From Grifola frondosa (Eukaryota; Basidiomycota; Agaricomycetes; Polyporales; Grifolaceae), in NCBI GenBank assembly GCA_001683735.1, contig LUGG01000005.1, positions 1,426,001-1,490,000 on the forward strand: a stretch of 64,000 bases of DNA, given 5' to 3'. This document shows positions 24,252 to 38,695 of this stretch, in pieces. The notes below the pieces were generated by a model, which was not told the origin of the DNA, made no database searches, and saw only the letters and a program-made list of their open reading frames with translations. A program made the position numbers and the translations under genes. How positions within the stretch are numbered: the stretch's first letter is position 1; every line of letters begins with the position of its first letter.

Positions 24252-24524
24252 AGTGTTCTGTGTATGCGTAGAATCTGTAGAGTAATTATATATATGAACT
24301 CGGTAGGCTGAGCCGAAAATCATGCTATGAGGCTTTATTCTAACTTCTGCTGCACTCAGATTTAAGCCAGAACCATCGCATGATTTAATAACAATTTATT
24401 CGAAGGAAAACAGGCTCTAATCATTTTTTGAATTTCTTCGATTTTCCGAATTTTCGCGATTTTCAGGTGGCGCAGGGTGGCGCTCAATTCAGCTGTAATG
24501 AACCATTTTGTCCTTTACGTCTAC
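24252..24524. other. Intergenic region
   Basis: Shared 3' end of the reductase and promoter of the next gene, with A/T-rich runs near 24420-24460. No feature identified. Confidence 0.4.
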
Positions 24525-26051
24525 CATGCCTCCTAAACGTACTCTCGACGACATCGATGAGATCCTTAATGAATTTCCTGATGGTTGGCACGTCAGATTA
24601 TTGACCATCCAGATGCTGCCGTCCTGCTGGAGTACTTTGCCCAGGAGGCTGGAATAACGGATTGGCAGCCCAAGCGGGCCAGGCTCGCACTTCCGTCATT
24701 CTCGCAAGCCAAATGGGAGAAGTTGCCCCCTCCCTCGGCCTTCCAGAAACTTTCGTGGCGGTCAAGTTCAAAAAATTCTCCCCGCCGATGTGCTTACTTC
24801 CGCCATCACTGCATAGGGGACTGTATGAAGGAGGATGGAGGATGATGGATGTGTACCAAGAGAGAAGCTTCCAAGAGCGTGAAGCTTGTAGGGTGAAGCT
24901 ACTTGAGCCAGTGATTTTGAACTATTGCAGAACGGGGATGACTTCATACTGATGGAACCACAGTGGCTCGAACCAGTCCTGGCTCTTTTTGAAGGCAGAG
25001 TCATTGATACACCTAAATCAGCCATGCCGTCAACACATTTCTCCGCAACTTTCTCTGCAACTAGTGCTGTAGAACACAAGGTGTAGAATTTTTTTCTCAT
25101 TGTTGTCTATCAAGAGCCTGAATGGTTAATCTTGTAGATTTTTATAATCGGAGGTATCCTATTTCTTGTAGTCGAGTTAAAGTTCACTTTGGACATCGAC
25201 GACAACTTCGTGCAACTATTTCCCGAACTTCTATGTACGTGATGAGCAGAATTGTCTTGCGACCAACTTCTCATGTTAATGTCACACAGCTGCAGCACGG
25301 ACAAACAAATCAGCCAACTTTGCCAATCTAAGAGTATTTGGTCTCTTGACCGATGTCTCCAGCTTCCGATTCTATTCCTATGATCCATTACTCAATGAGT
25401 TCCATTCAGATGAGAACATTTTGGTGAATGCGAAGCGTGATGATTTTTGCTGTGACATGATCCAGGGTTAGGCAAATTTTGGCTCCTGTCCTTTTTGCAT
25501 GCTCACATGATTCTTCTGCCAGTGTCAAACAAGATATTCAGTGTAACCATGTATGCATACATGGAAGTTCTCCGTGGGACTGTTCAATCCTCTCAGAGGA
25601 GATCTGAGAACGGGGACGTATGTGCTCTTACATGCATAGAGTGGCACAGTATTTTTCATTTTTGATACCATCAGCTTTCGCCTACTGGCTCCTCACCTAT
25701 ACAGCAGTTGACTAAGACACCATCGGTGTCTCGCACGAAGGTACCAGGCAACGTGCAGAAAGCAGCACCCTGCGTGTCTCTCACGGAATGGCAGCGAGGA
25801 CTTGAATTCGCAGAGGAAGCATACAAGAAGCTTCAAGAAGTTTCAACTGATGCAGAGCAGCTGGAGCATATTGCAACAGATGGACTGGGTCTGCTTGCAC
25901 GAAGGTAAGGTGCCTTGTATGTATTGGTCTACTATGACATATTGATTTCCATCTTTTTAGTGTGCATTGCCTTCCTCGATTCTCGGACTCTAGTTCAGAA
26001 AAAAATCCCAGTACGGCTAAAGAACTGCGAGCTGTGGCAGAGGGAAAGTGA
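24525..26051 (+). CDS. Fungal orphan-family protein with PD-(D/E)XK nuclease-like core
   Basis: Reads MPPKRTLDDIDEILNEFPDG, then (after one missing base near 24585) ARQIIDHPDAAVLLEYFAQEAG and ITDWQPKRARLALPSF. Later parts are LYEGGWRMMDVYQERSFQERE, FILMEPQWLEPVLALFEGR, and after an intron (GTGTAG...TTGTAG, 25081-25138) IFIIGGILFLVVELKFTLD with DNFVQLFPELLSAARTN. Then come LRVFGLLTDVSSFRFYSYDP, NKIFSVTMYAYMEVLRG and a tail ending KELRAVAEGK. The beta-strand ILFLVVELK followed by a helix with Gln (NFVQLFPELL) resembles the E-x-K and Q motifs of PD-(D/E)XK nucleases. That is an inference from pattern, not a demonstrated function. Similar uncharacterised proteins are, to my recollection, common in mushroom genomes. 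Some exon joins are unresolved between 24740 and 24850. Confidence 0.6.
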
Positions 26052-26734
26052 AGGAATGGCACGAGAAGTTCTTTCGCCGCCAAAGTGATTTGATCCCATC
26101 AAAGGCTGACATTGAATAGGAGATCATCGTTTGTTTCGTGTGTTTCATTCCTTTCGTCCTGTAGTGTATCCGATTCCTCTTCTTGCCGCACACAAATCTG
26201 CATGATTCTGAGCGCAAATCTGTATGTATTTTGGCTTTGCGTCTTAACTCACGCAGTAGCAATAGTCGATTCCTTATCATCTTGTGTCCGGTTATTCTTC
26301 TGCCACATGTATCAAACTCTACCCAGCCATGTAGAAACACCGTGTGGTCATTGTACTTATACATGATGATAATAATCTGTCCCAGTAATGAAGTAACAGG
26401 TCTGCAACTTCCAAGTTTGCTGAGAGATATAGCTTGCAGGCGACATCGATTCGGAATATTATCCTACTCGCTCTCAGAGCTTCGACTACGTATCTCTCTG
26501 TTGGATCATGTGAACGTGGTTCATTAGTAGATGCATCGACTGACAGCCCCGCACATGAAAAAGTCATTTACAGAACGTTGCATTTGTCGACCGTGCTATC
26601 TCATACATACAACAGAAAAAGGCGATGGCAGGGAAAAACAAGATAAGCGAAACGTATCCGTAAGCTATGTTCAGGCGCCGCGCGATTCATGTTCATGTTA
26701 TGCAATTAGAGTATTCTAATCGACCCTTCATTTA
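26052..26734. other. Intergenic region
   Basis: Convergent 3' regions of the nuclease-like gene and aconitase. Open frames of 60-115 codons here show no recognisable product and I regard them as chance. Confidence 0.45.
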
Positions 26735-29643
<2,909 letters not shown>

Positions 29644-29736
29644 CGTCGTGGATGTCGACGATGACAAGGGCGAAGGAGAGGGTCAAGAAGTGAGCGGCAA
29701 AAACCGAAGTCACTTGTGACGAATTTATGACCATTG

Positions 29737-29919
29737 ATTGGCTTCGGACGATTGCGCCGAATATGTCCGTTCCTCTCCGGATTTCGAGCGGAAATCGAGC
29801 CCCCGACCTCCGTCCCCACCAATCCTAGCGCCATCATTGGCTCCTCCCCGCCGCGCCTCCGATCAACAAATACTTGTGGGGTTTGCGAGTGGCGAAGATA
29901 TGTTTGTGCAATTTATTGG
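29737..29919 (-). promoter_or_regulatory. Cluster of CCAAT boxes upstream of ACO1
   Basis: Four CCAAT pentamers within 183 bases: ATTGG at 29737, 29837 and 29915 (CCAAT in the sense of ACO1) and CCAAT at 29820. They lie 94 to 276 bases before the proposed ACO1 start. CCAAT boxes bind the HAP2/3/5 complex, which controls TCA and respiratory genes in yeasts. The link to this gene is inferred from position. Confidence 0.4.
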
Positions 29920-30373
29920 CCATGGTGTGCATAGCACTCTAATATTTTCCAACCACATCAGCATGCAGAGAGTTTGAGCGCTGCTTCATGCGTACCTTCA
30001 GGCTTGAGCAGCCTGCCCGCAGTCGGTATATCCTCGGACTCCAATTTCTGGTGCGGACTTGACGTAAATTCTTCGTTGAACACAGGCAAATATCACACCG
30101 CGTTCGCGCGTCGTTGTTCAACCATCAGCGCATCGGTTCTTTACGAGTCGCCAAATGAAATGTGGTTATTTCCAGCACGCATTCAGAGCGTGCTGGGATT
30201 TTGTCTAACCCGCAGGCTCATCTCCAGCCACAGGCCACTACCATATTCCGATCTACAGGACCCACTCTGCATGCATGGTGAGTGAATTGACCTTGCTGTC
30301 TTAGCCCTCACTGCTCTGCACACCCAGGATATTTTGATTCCACCCCGTTATCGTATCTTGACATCTACGCATA

Positions 30374-30825
30374 ATGTCCGCGTTCAAGCCGCATCCTCCC
30401 GCTCCGCATCCAGAGCAAGCCTCGTAAGGACTGCAAACACACTCTATGTCCTAGGCTGCTCTAATTGTCCCGAATCCATTGCAGGTTTCCGGAACCATGT
30501 CATGTAGCGTCGCTGTATCGGTTTTCCTACCCCGTCTCATCCCGAAGGCATGTCCGTGTCGGAGGCGAATGTCTTTCGGCCGAGTTGCAGATCGTTGTTG
30601 CAGAAAGCTATTTCGACTTTCTATGCACTGCCTGCCTAGCATTCTTGTTGTGGTGCGGGTAGCGTACAGAATGGACTCGTACTGAGTACCGAGGTTTTGA
30701 AAATGTGGCAGCCACAGTGATGATGCAGAATATGCATACGCCAGCGGTGCGCACCTACATTCTGGAATGGAGTCCCTTCAGAGAAGTTGTCGGACATTTA
30801 ATGCATCTGTAAGTTGCTTATACAA
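30374..30825 (+). CDS. Possible small protein gene, unidentified
   Basis: ATG at 30374 gives MSAFKPHPPAPHPEQAS and then a plausible intron (GTAAGG at 30429 to TTGCAG at 30485). It continues RFPEPCHVASLYRFSYPVSSRRHVRVGGECLSAELQIVV in one frame. Further downstream TEYRGFENVAATVMMQNMHTPAVRTYILEWSPFREVVGHLMHL is open to a possible GTAAGT donor near 30810. The regular codon content suggests a real small gene divergent from ACO1. I recognise no family and the exon joins after 30610 are uncertain. Confidence 0.3.
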
Positions 30826-31467
30826 CCTATAACATGAGGTGCGCTGACTATATAAATATTGTATGCGTAGTCGACTGCGTTATACAGGCATGCTCCACGA
30901 ACGTATGCACCTCGGTTAGGCTTTAGTTTGAACGCAGTCTCAAGATCCCAAGGCACATCGCGTTCAATATGGGGTTGCGACAATCTCTCGTCAGCCGTGC
31001 TTCATGTAGCGCTCTGTGGCACAGAACCAGCGCAAGCTTCGTACATCTGATTTCCATTGACAATCATAAATCTTTTGATTTTCGAGATCGTACCCGCCGC
31101 CCTCTGGCATTGGGCGAAGCTTGGTGAATGGGTTTAACCTGCTACATGCACCGCAAGTCCACATGCCTGATGTGTAAAGTAACGGAAACAGTACAGAAAA
31201 AATTACTTCTGACATGGACTCCTGGCCAAGTATTACAATTAATCAAAGGCATCCTGGGACTCACCATATTTCAACGAGCACGGCATCATATTAGCTTGTT
31301 CCAACCAATTCGTTCATATCCAAGGCACTGCACCTATATGTATCCACGTCTAGTCCGCAACATCACTAACAAGGACAGCCCACCGGCTCCCAAGAAAGAT
31401 AAGATAGATAGGAGTAGTATGAGTCCGTCGCACGCCTGATCGCCACCAACACCAGCACGGGCCAGCA
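30826..31467. other. Intergenic region
   Basis: No gene firmly supported. A reverse frame ending at 30991 reads PMPEGGGYDLENQKIYDCQWKS and may be an exon of an unrecognised small gene, but nothing confirms it. Confidence 0.35.
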
Positions 31468-32165
31468 CTATAGCACCGTCCACGCCCCGCCGAGCACACA
31501 CACTGCCATCACACCCAGCAGCGCAAAAAGCTGGCTCGATGACCGGAGCGCCCGCCAGCGTGTCGCGACGCCATTGGCGGAGGGCGGGAAGGTTGTCGCA
31601 AATACTGCTGTGGGGTTCGGCGCACCGGACACCGTGACGGTCGCGGCGGAGGCTATGGGCGACGGCGCGCTACCATTACTTGAGCTGCCGATCGCGAAGC
31701 GCTGCGAGGCGGCGTATAGGACGCCATGTGTCGAGTTAAGGAAGAGGAGGTAGTAGTCGTCACCCGTGGGGATGTCTTGGAGGAAGAGGTTGAGTGAGCC
31801 TGACGCCGCAGGCACTGTGATCGAGAGGTTCGTGAGGACAGTGGCAGAAGGAGACACTAACGGACGCACCATCGCGTGCGACGAAGATCAGGCCGTCTGT
31901 ACTTAGCCTCGCCAACTCTATATCGACAGCGTTGATCCCATCTAAGAGACCCTTCGTCCACGTTATAGCATTAGAGGCGCCGTTAGTCCATTGCACCCCG
32001 TTCGTTGGCTCAGTGACAATGAAATATGCTGCGGCGCCATGGGCGATGTCAAGATCGGTCAACGGGAGCTAACAAGTACGCACAGTGGGCATATGTTAAT
32101 GGTAGGAGATACCAGGCGAAGAAGAGACTGAGGATGCTGGTCGAGATGTAGGACAGCAGACTCAT
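31468..32165 (-). CDS. Kre9/Knh1-like secreted or GPI-anchored cell-wall protein
   Basis: Begins MSLLSYISTSILSLFFAWYL LPLTYA, a clear signal peptide in exon 1 (32165 to about 32075), then an intron splitting the codon after LTYAH. The mature part opens SYFIVTEPTNGVQWTNGASN and NAITWTKGLLDGINAVDIEL, the pattern of the N-terminal Ser/Thr-rich Kre9/Knh1 domain. It continues SLNLFLQDIPTGDDYYLLFLNSTHGVLY with ASQRFAIGSSS. A Ser/Thr/Pro-rich stretch and a hydrophobic C-terminus (LFALLGVMAVCVLGGAWTVL) suggest a GPI anchor signal. The two halves meet in different frames near 31860, so either one base is extra or a very short intron lies there. Such proteins are thought to help beta-glucan wall assembly; the exact role here is unknown. 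Confidence 0.78.
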
Positions 32166-32651
32166 CGCAGCTGGGCAACGAAGTTCGTAATATGATATTA
32201 TAGCAGTTTTGGAGAAGAAACGAGGGCGGCAAATAACCGTCAACGGTAAGTGCAGAGTGGCTAGAGGGGGTATTGGGATAAACGAATGGGCGGGACGGGG
32301 CGAGAGGTATGTGAGTATGCCTGCTGATGCGGCAGCAGTGCTGTATACGGTCGATTCTGACAGGCGGCGTTGTCTCGGCCTGACGCTTGCGCTTGTTTGG
32401 CCGGTGGCGGTCAAATGTCTCCGATGTCAGAACTGCCGCAACCAACTCTCATTTGAACATGTACAACGGTCCCCGCTCATGGACGTGTGTATCTACTACA
32501 CAATAGCCTATCGACAAAGCAGCATGATAAACGTCCTCGACGTCTTTGACGTGGTTATCATCATTCCAGAATGCACGGGCGCCTCGCGTCGACATCTGAC
32601 CTAGAGAACTTCATAAATCTGGAACACATGCGCTGTTGTGGAGAAGAACAT
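32166..32651. other. Intergenic region
   Basis: Promoter side of the Kre9-like gene and 3' flank of TDP1, both on the reverse strand. No other gene supported. Confidence 0.45.
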
Positions 32652-35269
32652 TCAAGACTGGAAGAAGAGTGATTCCGATTGCATCTGCGCCCAAAGTCAG
32701 TCAGCCGCAATGCTCTAATCGCAACAGACAGCCACTCACCCACGGTTCGTCCTTGCCCAGGGCGTACTTCTTCGGCGGTCGCTCCCAGCAGGCGATCTTG
32801 TTCGCCTCATCTTCGGTCCTCAGAGGCAGGAGAATCCCAAGCTCGTAGTTGATGATCTGTTCGCGAGGTTCGGTCAGTCTCTGTGCTCCGGAGTAGCTAA
32901 TTAGGGACTCACATTCAACGTTGGGTTGAACGCGGATCCGGACAGCGTTCCCCATGCGGAGGGTGTGAAGTTGTGTGAGCCGACATATACCCAGCCTATG
33001 AGTTTGGTCGTTGGCTCATTATCCTCTTCCTCTTCCTCTTCCTCGGTCTCGGTCTCGCTATCTGAGGATGCTGCACGATTGTGCCCGAATATATTGCTCG
33101 AGTCGCGGAAAGTCGCGAGGATCATCTGTTTCAACGTAAAGCGACAATCGGAAGAACAGGTATATTTAGGACCATACCTTCGAATGCATGAGCACCCTTC
33201 CGCGTTTGCTTTTCGTTTGATAGAACAGTTCCCTCGGGAACTTGGCACCTTGCCATTGATTCCTCCGGCAGAACATCGTTCCTCCGCCCTATAACAATAG
33301 GAGGTGAGATATATTGAAATATTACTGCAGCGGACGCAGCACCCACCGGCTCACCGAGCACGCTCTCACGCACAGTGGCCGCCGTTGGGAACAATATCTT
33401 GACCGGCGGAAAAGGCAGCTTCATGCGGCGCGACTTCGGCGCGTCGAGCCACGATTCTGCGGAATCACCCCGTGCAGAGCAATGAAACTCGTTCATCCAC
33501 TGAGTGCTGTAGTTCCCAATAGAGGAGCCCTAGATGCGATCAGGAGAGTAGCGTTGACTAAGCGCGAGATACAAGTGGATACATAGTGACACACCTGGCA
33601 CTCAAGCACTACATCTTTCCCCTTGTCTGGGCGACCACCCATATCCCTCACCGCCCTCATGAGTGCTGTGTGTCCGGAAAGAATCACCTTGCGATGTAAC
33701 ACGAGTCAAGGGCTAAGGTAAACCACACGCTAGAGCAATATTTCCATACCTTCGGCCAGCCTTCATGTTTTCCAGCAATGGATGGTACCAGATGCACCTT
33801 CACCTTCGTGAAATCCCAATGTGTGCGCAGGTCTCCAATTGTTTCATCGGTAGATTCGGATGCTACAACAGAATTTATGACATCCACAGTTAAATACAGA
33901 AGCGCACGTACGTCGTTTCGTAGCAGGATATCAAAGCTGGAGCGACATTCACACCATGCAATACGCGCACCATCGCCGCAGCGAAATCATTCGCCTTCGG
34001 ATCGTGAGCGATCGGGCTCGGCCTTTTTGGCAGGTCTTGTATCCAGACAGACTGCATAAGCGGGTATATTAGGACGCTATAGCGGAGAATGCAGTATAAG
34101 GCGCACGTTCTCGATATCGCGCCAATCATACTCGACAAGATTTGCTGTGGACACAACTATCCGCACCCGGCCGGTTTTGTAGAACAGCTGTGTATGCACT
34201 CAGCGGTGTTAGTTGTGAAGAAAATCAAGGATACATGCCAGCATGAACTGAATAATGAACGTCAATAACGCGAGTGCAACGATACAAAGATATGCATTAC
34301 CTTCATATGCATACAACCCATGCCATTCCTGAGAAAGGGCGTAGTCTTGACCCAGTTTGGCAAAACTGTTTTAATTGTTTCCTGGCCTATAATGACATCG
34401 TATTATGTGAGCTGTGAGGAGATAGGCTATGCTCACCATTGGGATCCTGCGCCACCACGATGACAGGAGTGCTTGGATTGAAGAAGGAATATATCCAAGG
34501 AAAATTGATACAATACGCTGATATTATCGCAAACTCTATATCATCTTTCTGCAGGACGCGATGAGACAGACGATAATCGTATGACGAAGCGTAAATAGCT
34601 CACCGGAGAGAGTATTTCCGTAAGACGGAACGTCGGTCGTGTGTCCTTCAGAGGATCGACGTGCATGTTAGCCGTCTGCCGCAATTCGCCATTCCAGAAG
34701 AGGGCCTCCGGCGTCCCTGATGCAGCAACTTTCGAGCCCGCTTGTGCATGAGTCTCGTTACAGTCTGTGGTGGACGACAGAGCGCTGGAAGAAGTACTCG
34801 CATTGGCTTTGCGCACTGTGGACGAAGACGAAGAAATATGTTGCCTCTTCGCACCGGGCTCATCATCTCTCGAATCTGCTCCTACATCGAAATCTGGGCG
34901 CAGGCGCTTCAGCCTCGCGATTCGCTCTCGCTCCATCTGTGCGCGTTCAGATATAAAGGATGGGATAGTTGCCGCTTCAGCTGGTGTTTGCTGGCCAGAT
35001 GTGGCGATCGATGTGACTGGGCTGGAGACGTCTTCCTTGGATGCCTCAATCGCGCGTTGAAGTTGGGATTGGAATTTCTCTTCCTCGTCATCCTCGTCGG
35101 AGTCTTCTATAACTATATATTCGGGCTCGAGGGGACGAGGTTTCGGCGGAGAAGCTTCTTGCAGACTCAGTTCGATGGCCCTGATGGTTGAAGAGTCAGG
35201 ACTAGCATAATTGAAGAGTATAATTACTGTATGTAATTACTTTGCGATTTCTTTGTCAAATGCATCCAT
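32652..35269 (-). CDS. TDP1: Tyrosyl-DNA phosphodiesterase 1 with N-terminal ubiquitin-interacting motifs
   Basis: Phospholipase-D superfamily nuclear enzyme that removes topoisomerase I peptides and other 3' adducts from DNA. The start (35269) gives MDAFDKEIAKAIELSLQEAS, a match to the UIM pattern, and a second UIM-like helix LQRAIEASKED follows an acidic run. The catalytic part begins FWNGELRQTANMHVDPLKD TRPTFRLTEIL. The first H-x-K is in GCMHMK (34301-34312), followed by YKTGRVRIVVSTANLVEYDW. Later come HWDFTKVKVHLVPSIAGKHEGW, GTMFCRRNQW and the second H-x-K in VLMHSK (33178-33195), IGWVYVGSHNFTPSAWG with NYELGILLPL, and the last exon MQSESLFFQS. About ten introns of 50-70 nt are present. 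The gene looks intact. UIMs on TDP1 are not found in the human protein, so this is worth noting. Confidence 0.93.
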
Positions 35270-36433
35270 GGTTAGAGAGTAGGTGGTGAGAGGAGAAATC
35301 TGAACACCACTCGCGCGACGCGTCGCGTGGACATGTGACTCGCAAACTTGTTGCCACTCGCCTGGCACTAGACCGACATCTGTTGAACCGGATTGAAGGT
35401 GATTCACCAGCTCAGATTTCAGAACTAGAAAAAAAACATGTACTCAGGTGACTCTGTTTTAGTTTACGCTGCGACGGCATGCCAACCACAAGAGAAATGG
35501 ACCGATGCAGCAGGACTTTAGAGGACACTGTCCTGCAGGAGCTTGTTGATATTCTGCTTTGCAGAATTCGTAAGACACACATAATTGAACCCTCGTTCCT
35601 GAGGCAGGCTCGCTAGCCAGCCTCTTTACAGATGAAGACAGTCGCTGGATTGTCGTGAGCGGCTCTCAGTGGGAGCCCCCCTCCGTGGGAACGCGGAGTT
35701 TGAACGCGCCGACGGCACGATCGTGCGGGGAGCGTTGAATTACCAGTTCCGCCGTGCGTCGTAGTACAGCGTAGTACTCTCGTACTCTACTGCTTCGCTT
35801 AAAATGAGTCTCCATGAGAATATTATCGACAACACTGGACCTCTCAGGCTGTCCGACATGTCAGTACCCATTGCGAACATACCGTTACGCCGTGTGATAG
35901 AGTTCGGTTTGAGGAGGTTGCCAAATATGGACAAATTCTACAACTTTGAGTCGAAACTGCTGAAGCATGTATATGTAGGCCTTAACTTGAAGTTTTGAAG
36001 TGCTATATCCACCAGTGGAAGCAAAGGATATGGCGAAGAACACACTAGTAAGTTGTTGAGTAATGGCACTGCTCTACTAGTAAGATCACAACGTCTGACA
36101 TTACATTCTTTCAGCGTGGACGGAGGCCAGCTGGAAGACTCTACCATCTCCTTGATTCGCCCAGCAATCACGATTGATCGGCCATGCAATTTATTTTGAA
36201 CTGGGTAGAGTCGAAATGTCTGCTTGACGAGTGGTTTGAAACTGACCGACTTCAGGGTTTGAAAGGCCCCAGTCAGCCACAGAATGTCTGGGTCATTACG
36301 ACAGATCTATGCTCGCCTTTTCCTCTACAGCCGGTTTGTTGTCCCACATCTTCATCTTCCTCCCGCTCTGGCAGCCATTTGACACTTCTTTCGCGCCGGG
36401 CGCGCCTCCTTTGCTTTTAAAATCATAGAAACC
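35270..36433. other. Intergenic region with short unassigned open frames
   Basis: About 1.2 kb between divergent TDP1 and the membrane-protein gene. A forward frame at 35478 (MPTTREMDRCSRTLEDTVLQ, 44 codons) and another at 35804 (MSLHENIIDNTGPLRLSDMS, 64 codons) are open but show no known family and no clear splice partners. They could be exons of a degraded gene. Confidence 0.4.
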
Positions 36434-38628
36434 ATGCGTTCCCAGCCGCATACGCGCCTTCGCAGTCTCCGAAGCCGGCGTTCATCCCCCGTTGTCGCGG
36501 ATGCTGTTACCGACGTAAATGAAGACGACCCCAATACTCTTCTTCTCGGCCCCGGTGATCAAATCATTGCAGCTCCAGCCAGCACCGCCCAGCAGGTCCC
36601 CAAGATGCAATCCCAACGGCACCACCCTTACAAGCTGCTCCTGCCGTGTCACCAGCGTCAGAGGTATTGTAGGAGATACTAATTGTACAGAGATCACCGT
36701 GCTAATCAACCCCACAGTCGATTGTTCCTTCAGCATCTCCACATCAGGACAAGGGTGCCGTGACTGCGTCTACCGAGATAACGATAGCTGAGACATTAAC
36801 GCGATCTTCGATCGCACTCCAAAGCTCTGCGCAGCCTCCTCCAACATCCTCCCCGAGCGATCCCATTTCGAGCAGCCCATCTGCTTCTTTTTCACCTTCT
36901 ACGCTTGCACCTACTATCTCAAGTTCAGCGGCATCTTCCCCAACCTCCTTCGCTTCTTCGCTTAGTGCAAGCTCGACATCCGCAGTACATGCAGCCTCTT
37001 CAGTGTCTTCCACACACAGCGCAACGTTCTATGTTGGCATTGTCTTCGGCGTAATAATCGCTCTTGGATTTATTGCCGCTGTGCTTACTTGGTGGATCCG
37101 AGTTCGTTCGCGTAGAAAGCGCCGCGCACTAGAGCGCATGACTACTTGGCCATGGGACCAAGATGTGCTTGGAGCTGGGCACGGTACGCATCATGGCCTT
37201 GAAGATGGGATGGCAGGACCAGCGATGCACCATCCGGTGGACCTCTGGGATCCTGGCGAACCGAAGGATACTGAACACGACCCTATGTACGATCCGCCGA
37301 TACGTGGATTCCCTGCAGATGGTGCATTGGCAGACAGTCTAGCGTTTCCTCTCCCTCCCGTCCACATTCGCGCGCATGCTCAGCTTGCCAGCTCGTATCC
37401 CACGATTCCCCTACACAGCGCCCACCAAAGCGTGCCCGACCTCGCACCAGATATGGGCACACTGAAAGTCGCAAATCTTATGCCCGGAGATATCTCTATG
37501 TCAGGCGACGAGAGCAGTCGTGCTAGCACCGCATTAGGTATGGCGCACACACTGTCTGCGGATTGTGGCACGCCGTACGAGCCAATGGTGGGCGACCGGC
37601 CAAGATTCCTCGGGCTCGATGAAGGGGGACTGGCTGTTCCGTGGGCACCACTTCATCCTCGCCGGCCGACGGTAGATGCAAGACATTCAAATGTGGCTTA
37701 CAGTGAGAAAGACTGGGAGCCTCTTCCCTACCCAGGAGATGTCCAGTCGACTACCGTGATCGAACCGGAAAGCTGGACAACATCATTGCGGTCTAATCTG
37801 GTAAACGCGTTGAATGCAGTGATTGGTGGTTCCAATTCCACACGCACTGCGGACGGCGACAATTTAACCCGCGTGCCTCGTCGCTCGACACGAGGCCACA
37901 GAATAACTCACACAGGCGTGGACGGCACGGTGGCGCTGATGCGCACAAATACGCTGCAGTCGACCGCTTCCAGTACGGGATGGATGCTGGAGGAATCCCA
38001 CATTGGCGCTGGTGTCGTGTGCACTCGCAATTCTAGTCAGACAGAGGAGGACGACTTCTCGACCTCGCTCTCCAGACTACTAGGCAGTATCCAGAAACCG
38101 CCTACGGCTGTGGTGAGGTCACACGATCGCAATACCCTGTTGTCGGCAGACCCACCTGGATGTATAACGAGGGCGAGCAGTGTCTACTCTTCAACATCTG
38201 AAACGTCGGACGATGTACGAGAATATTATATTGGAGCCCTTCCACCACGCTTGCCTAGTATTCCGTCCTTGTCACGAAGCTCTACGGAGAGTTCTCAGAT
38301 CGCTATTCGCAATTACAAGAAGAAAAGCGTCCATATTCATCCTCGCAAGAAGACGAAGCGCCTACGACGTCCTACGATATTGACACGTGTTTCTTCTTCA
38401 CAGTGCTCAGTGGGTTCAGAGATGTCTAGGACTTCTAGCGCACGCTCGGAGCAGTTGACAGACCAAGAGGCGTTTGCGAAAAGGGCTCTCAGAGAGAGGC
38501 GGAGGCGGGTCATGGAAATGTCTGTGGGTAGAGGGAAAACGCGAAAATCTAAGGCTACAACACTTTCACGGCGCAGATCCACGGAAAAGGTGCAGGCGGC
38601 AACGCGGAGAGAAAGTGAATTGGTGTAA
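36434..38628 (+). CDS. Ser/Thr-rich single-pass membrane protein
   Basis: Exon 1 starts MRSQPHTRLRSLRSRRSSPV and, after one missing base in the C-run near 36599, continues QDAIPTAPPLQAAPAVSPASE. An intron (GTATTG at 36667 to CCACAG at 36717) joins SIVPSASPHQDKGAVTAST and one long exon to the stop at 38628. The ectodomain is almost all Ser, Thr, Pro and Ala (likely O-mannosylated). It is followed by one transmembrane helix, FYVGIVFGVIIALGFIAAVL, then basic RVRSRRKRRALERMTTWPWD. The cytoplasmic tail is about 490 residues with many Ser/Thr and ends in strongly basic segments (HIHPRKKTKRLRRP, RERRRRVMEMS). No cleavable signal peptide is evident at the chosen start. Fungal proteins of this build act in cell-surface sensing or polarity, but no family can be named. 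The stop-free 1.9 kb exon makes the gene certain. Confidence 0.8.
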
Positions 38629-38695
38629 TGGCTACAATTATGTTTGGACTACCTTGCAGTACATCGGACCCAGAGTTAGAAAATTGAGTGACATC

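Noticed and set aside
36519..36791. A separate small Cys-rich secreted protein (MKTTPILFFSAPVIKS...)
   Set aside because: It is a different frame of the first exon of the membrane-protein gene. The frame that splices cleanly to the long exon is better supported.
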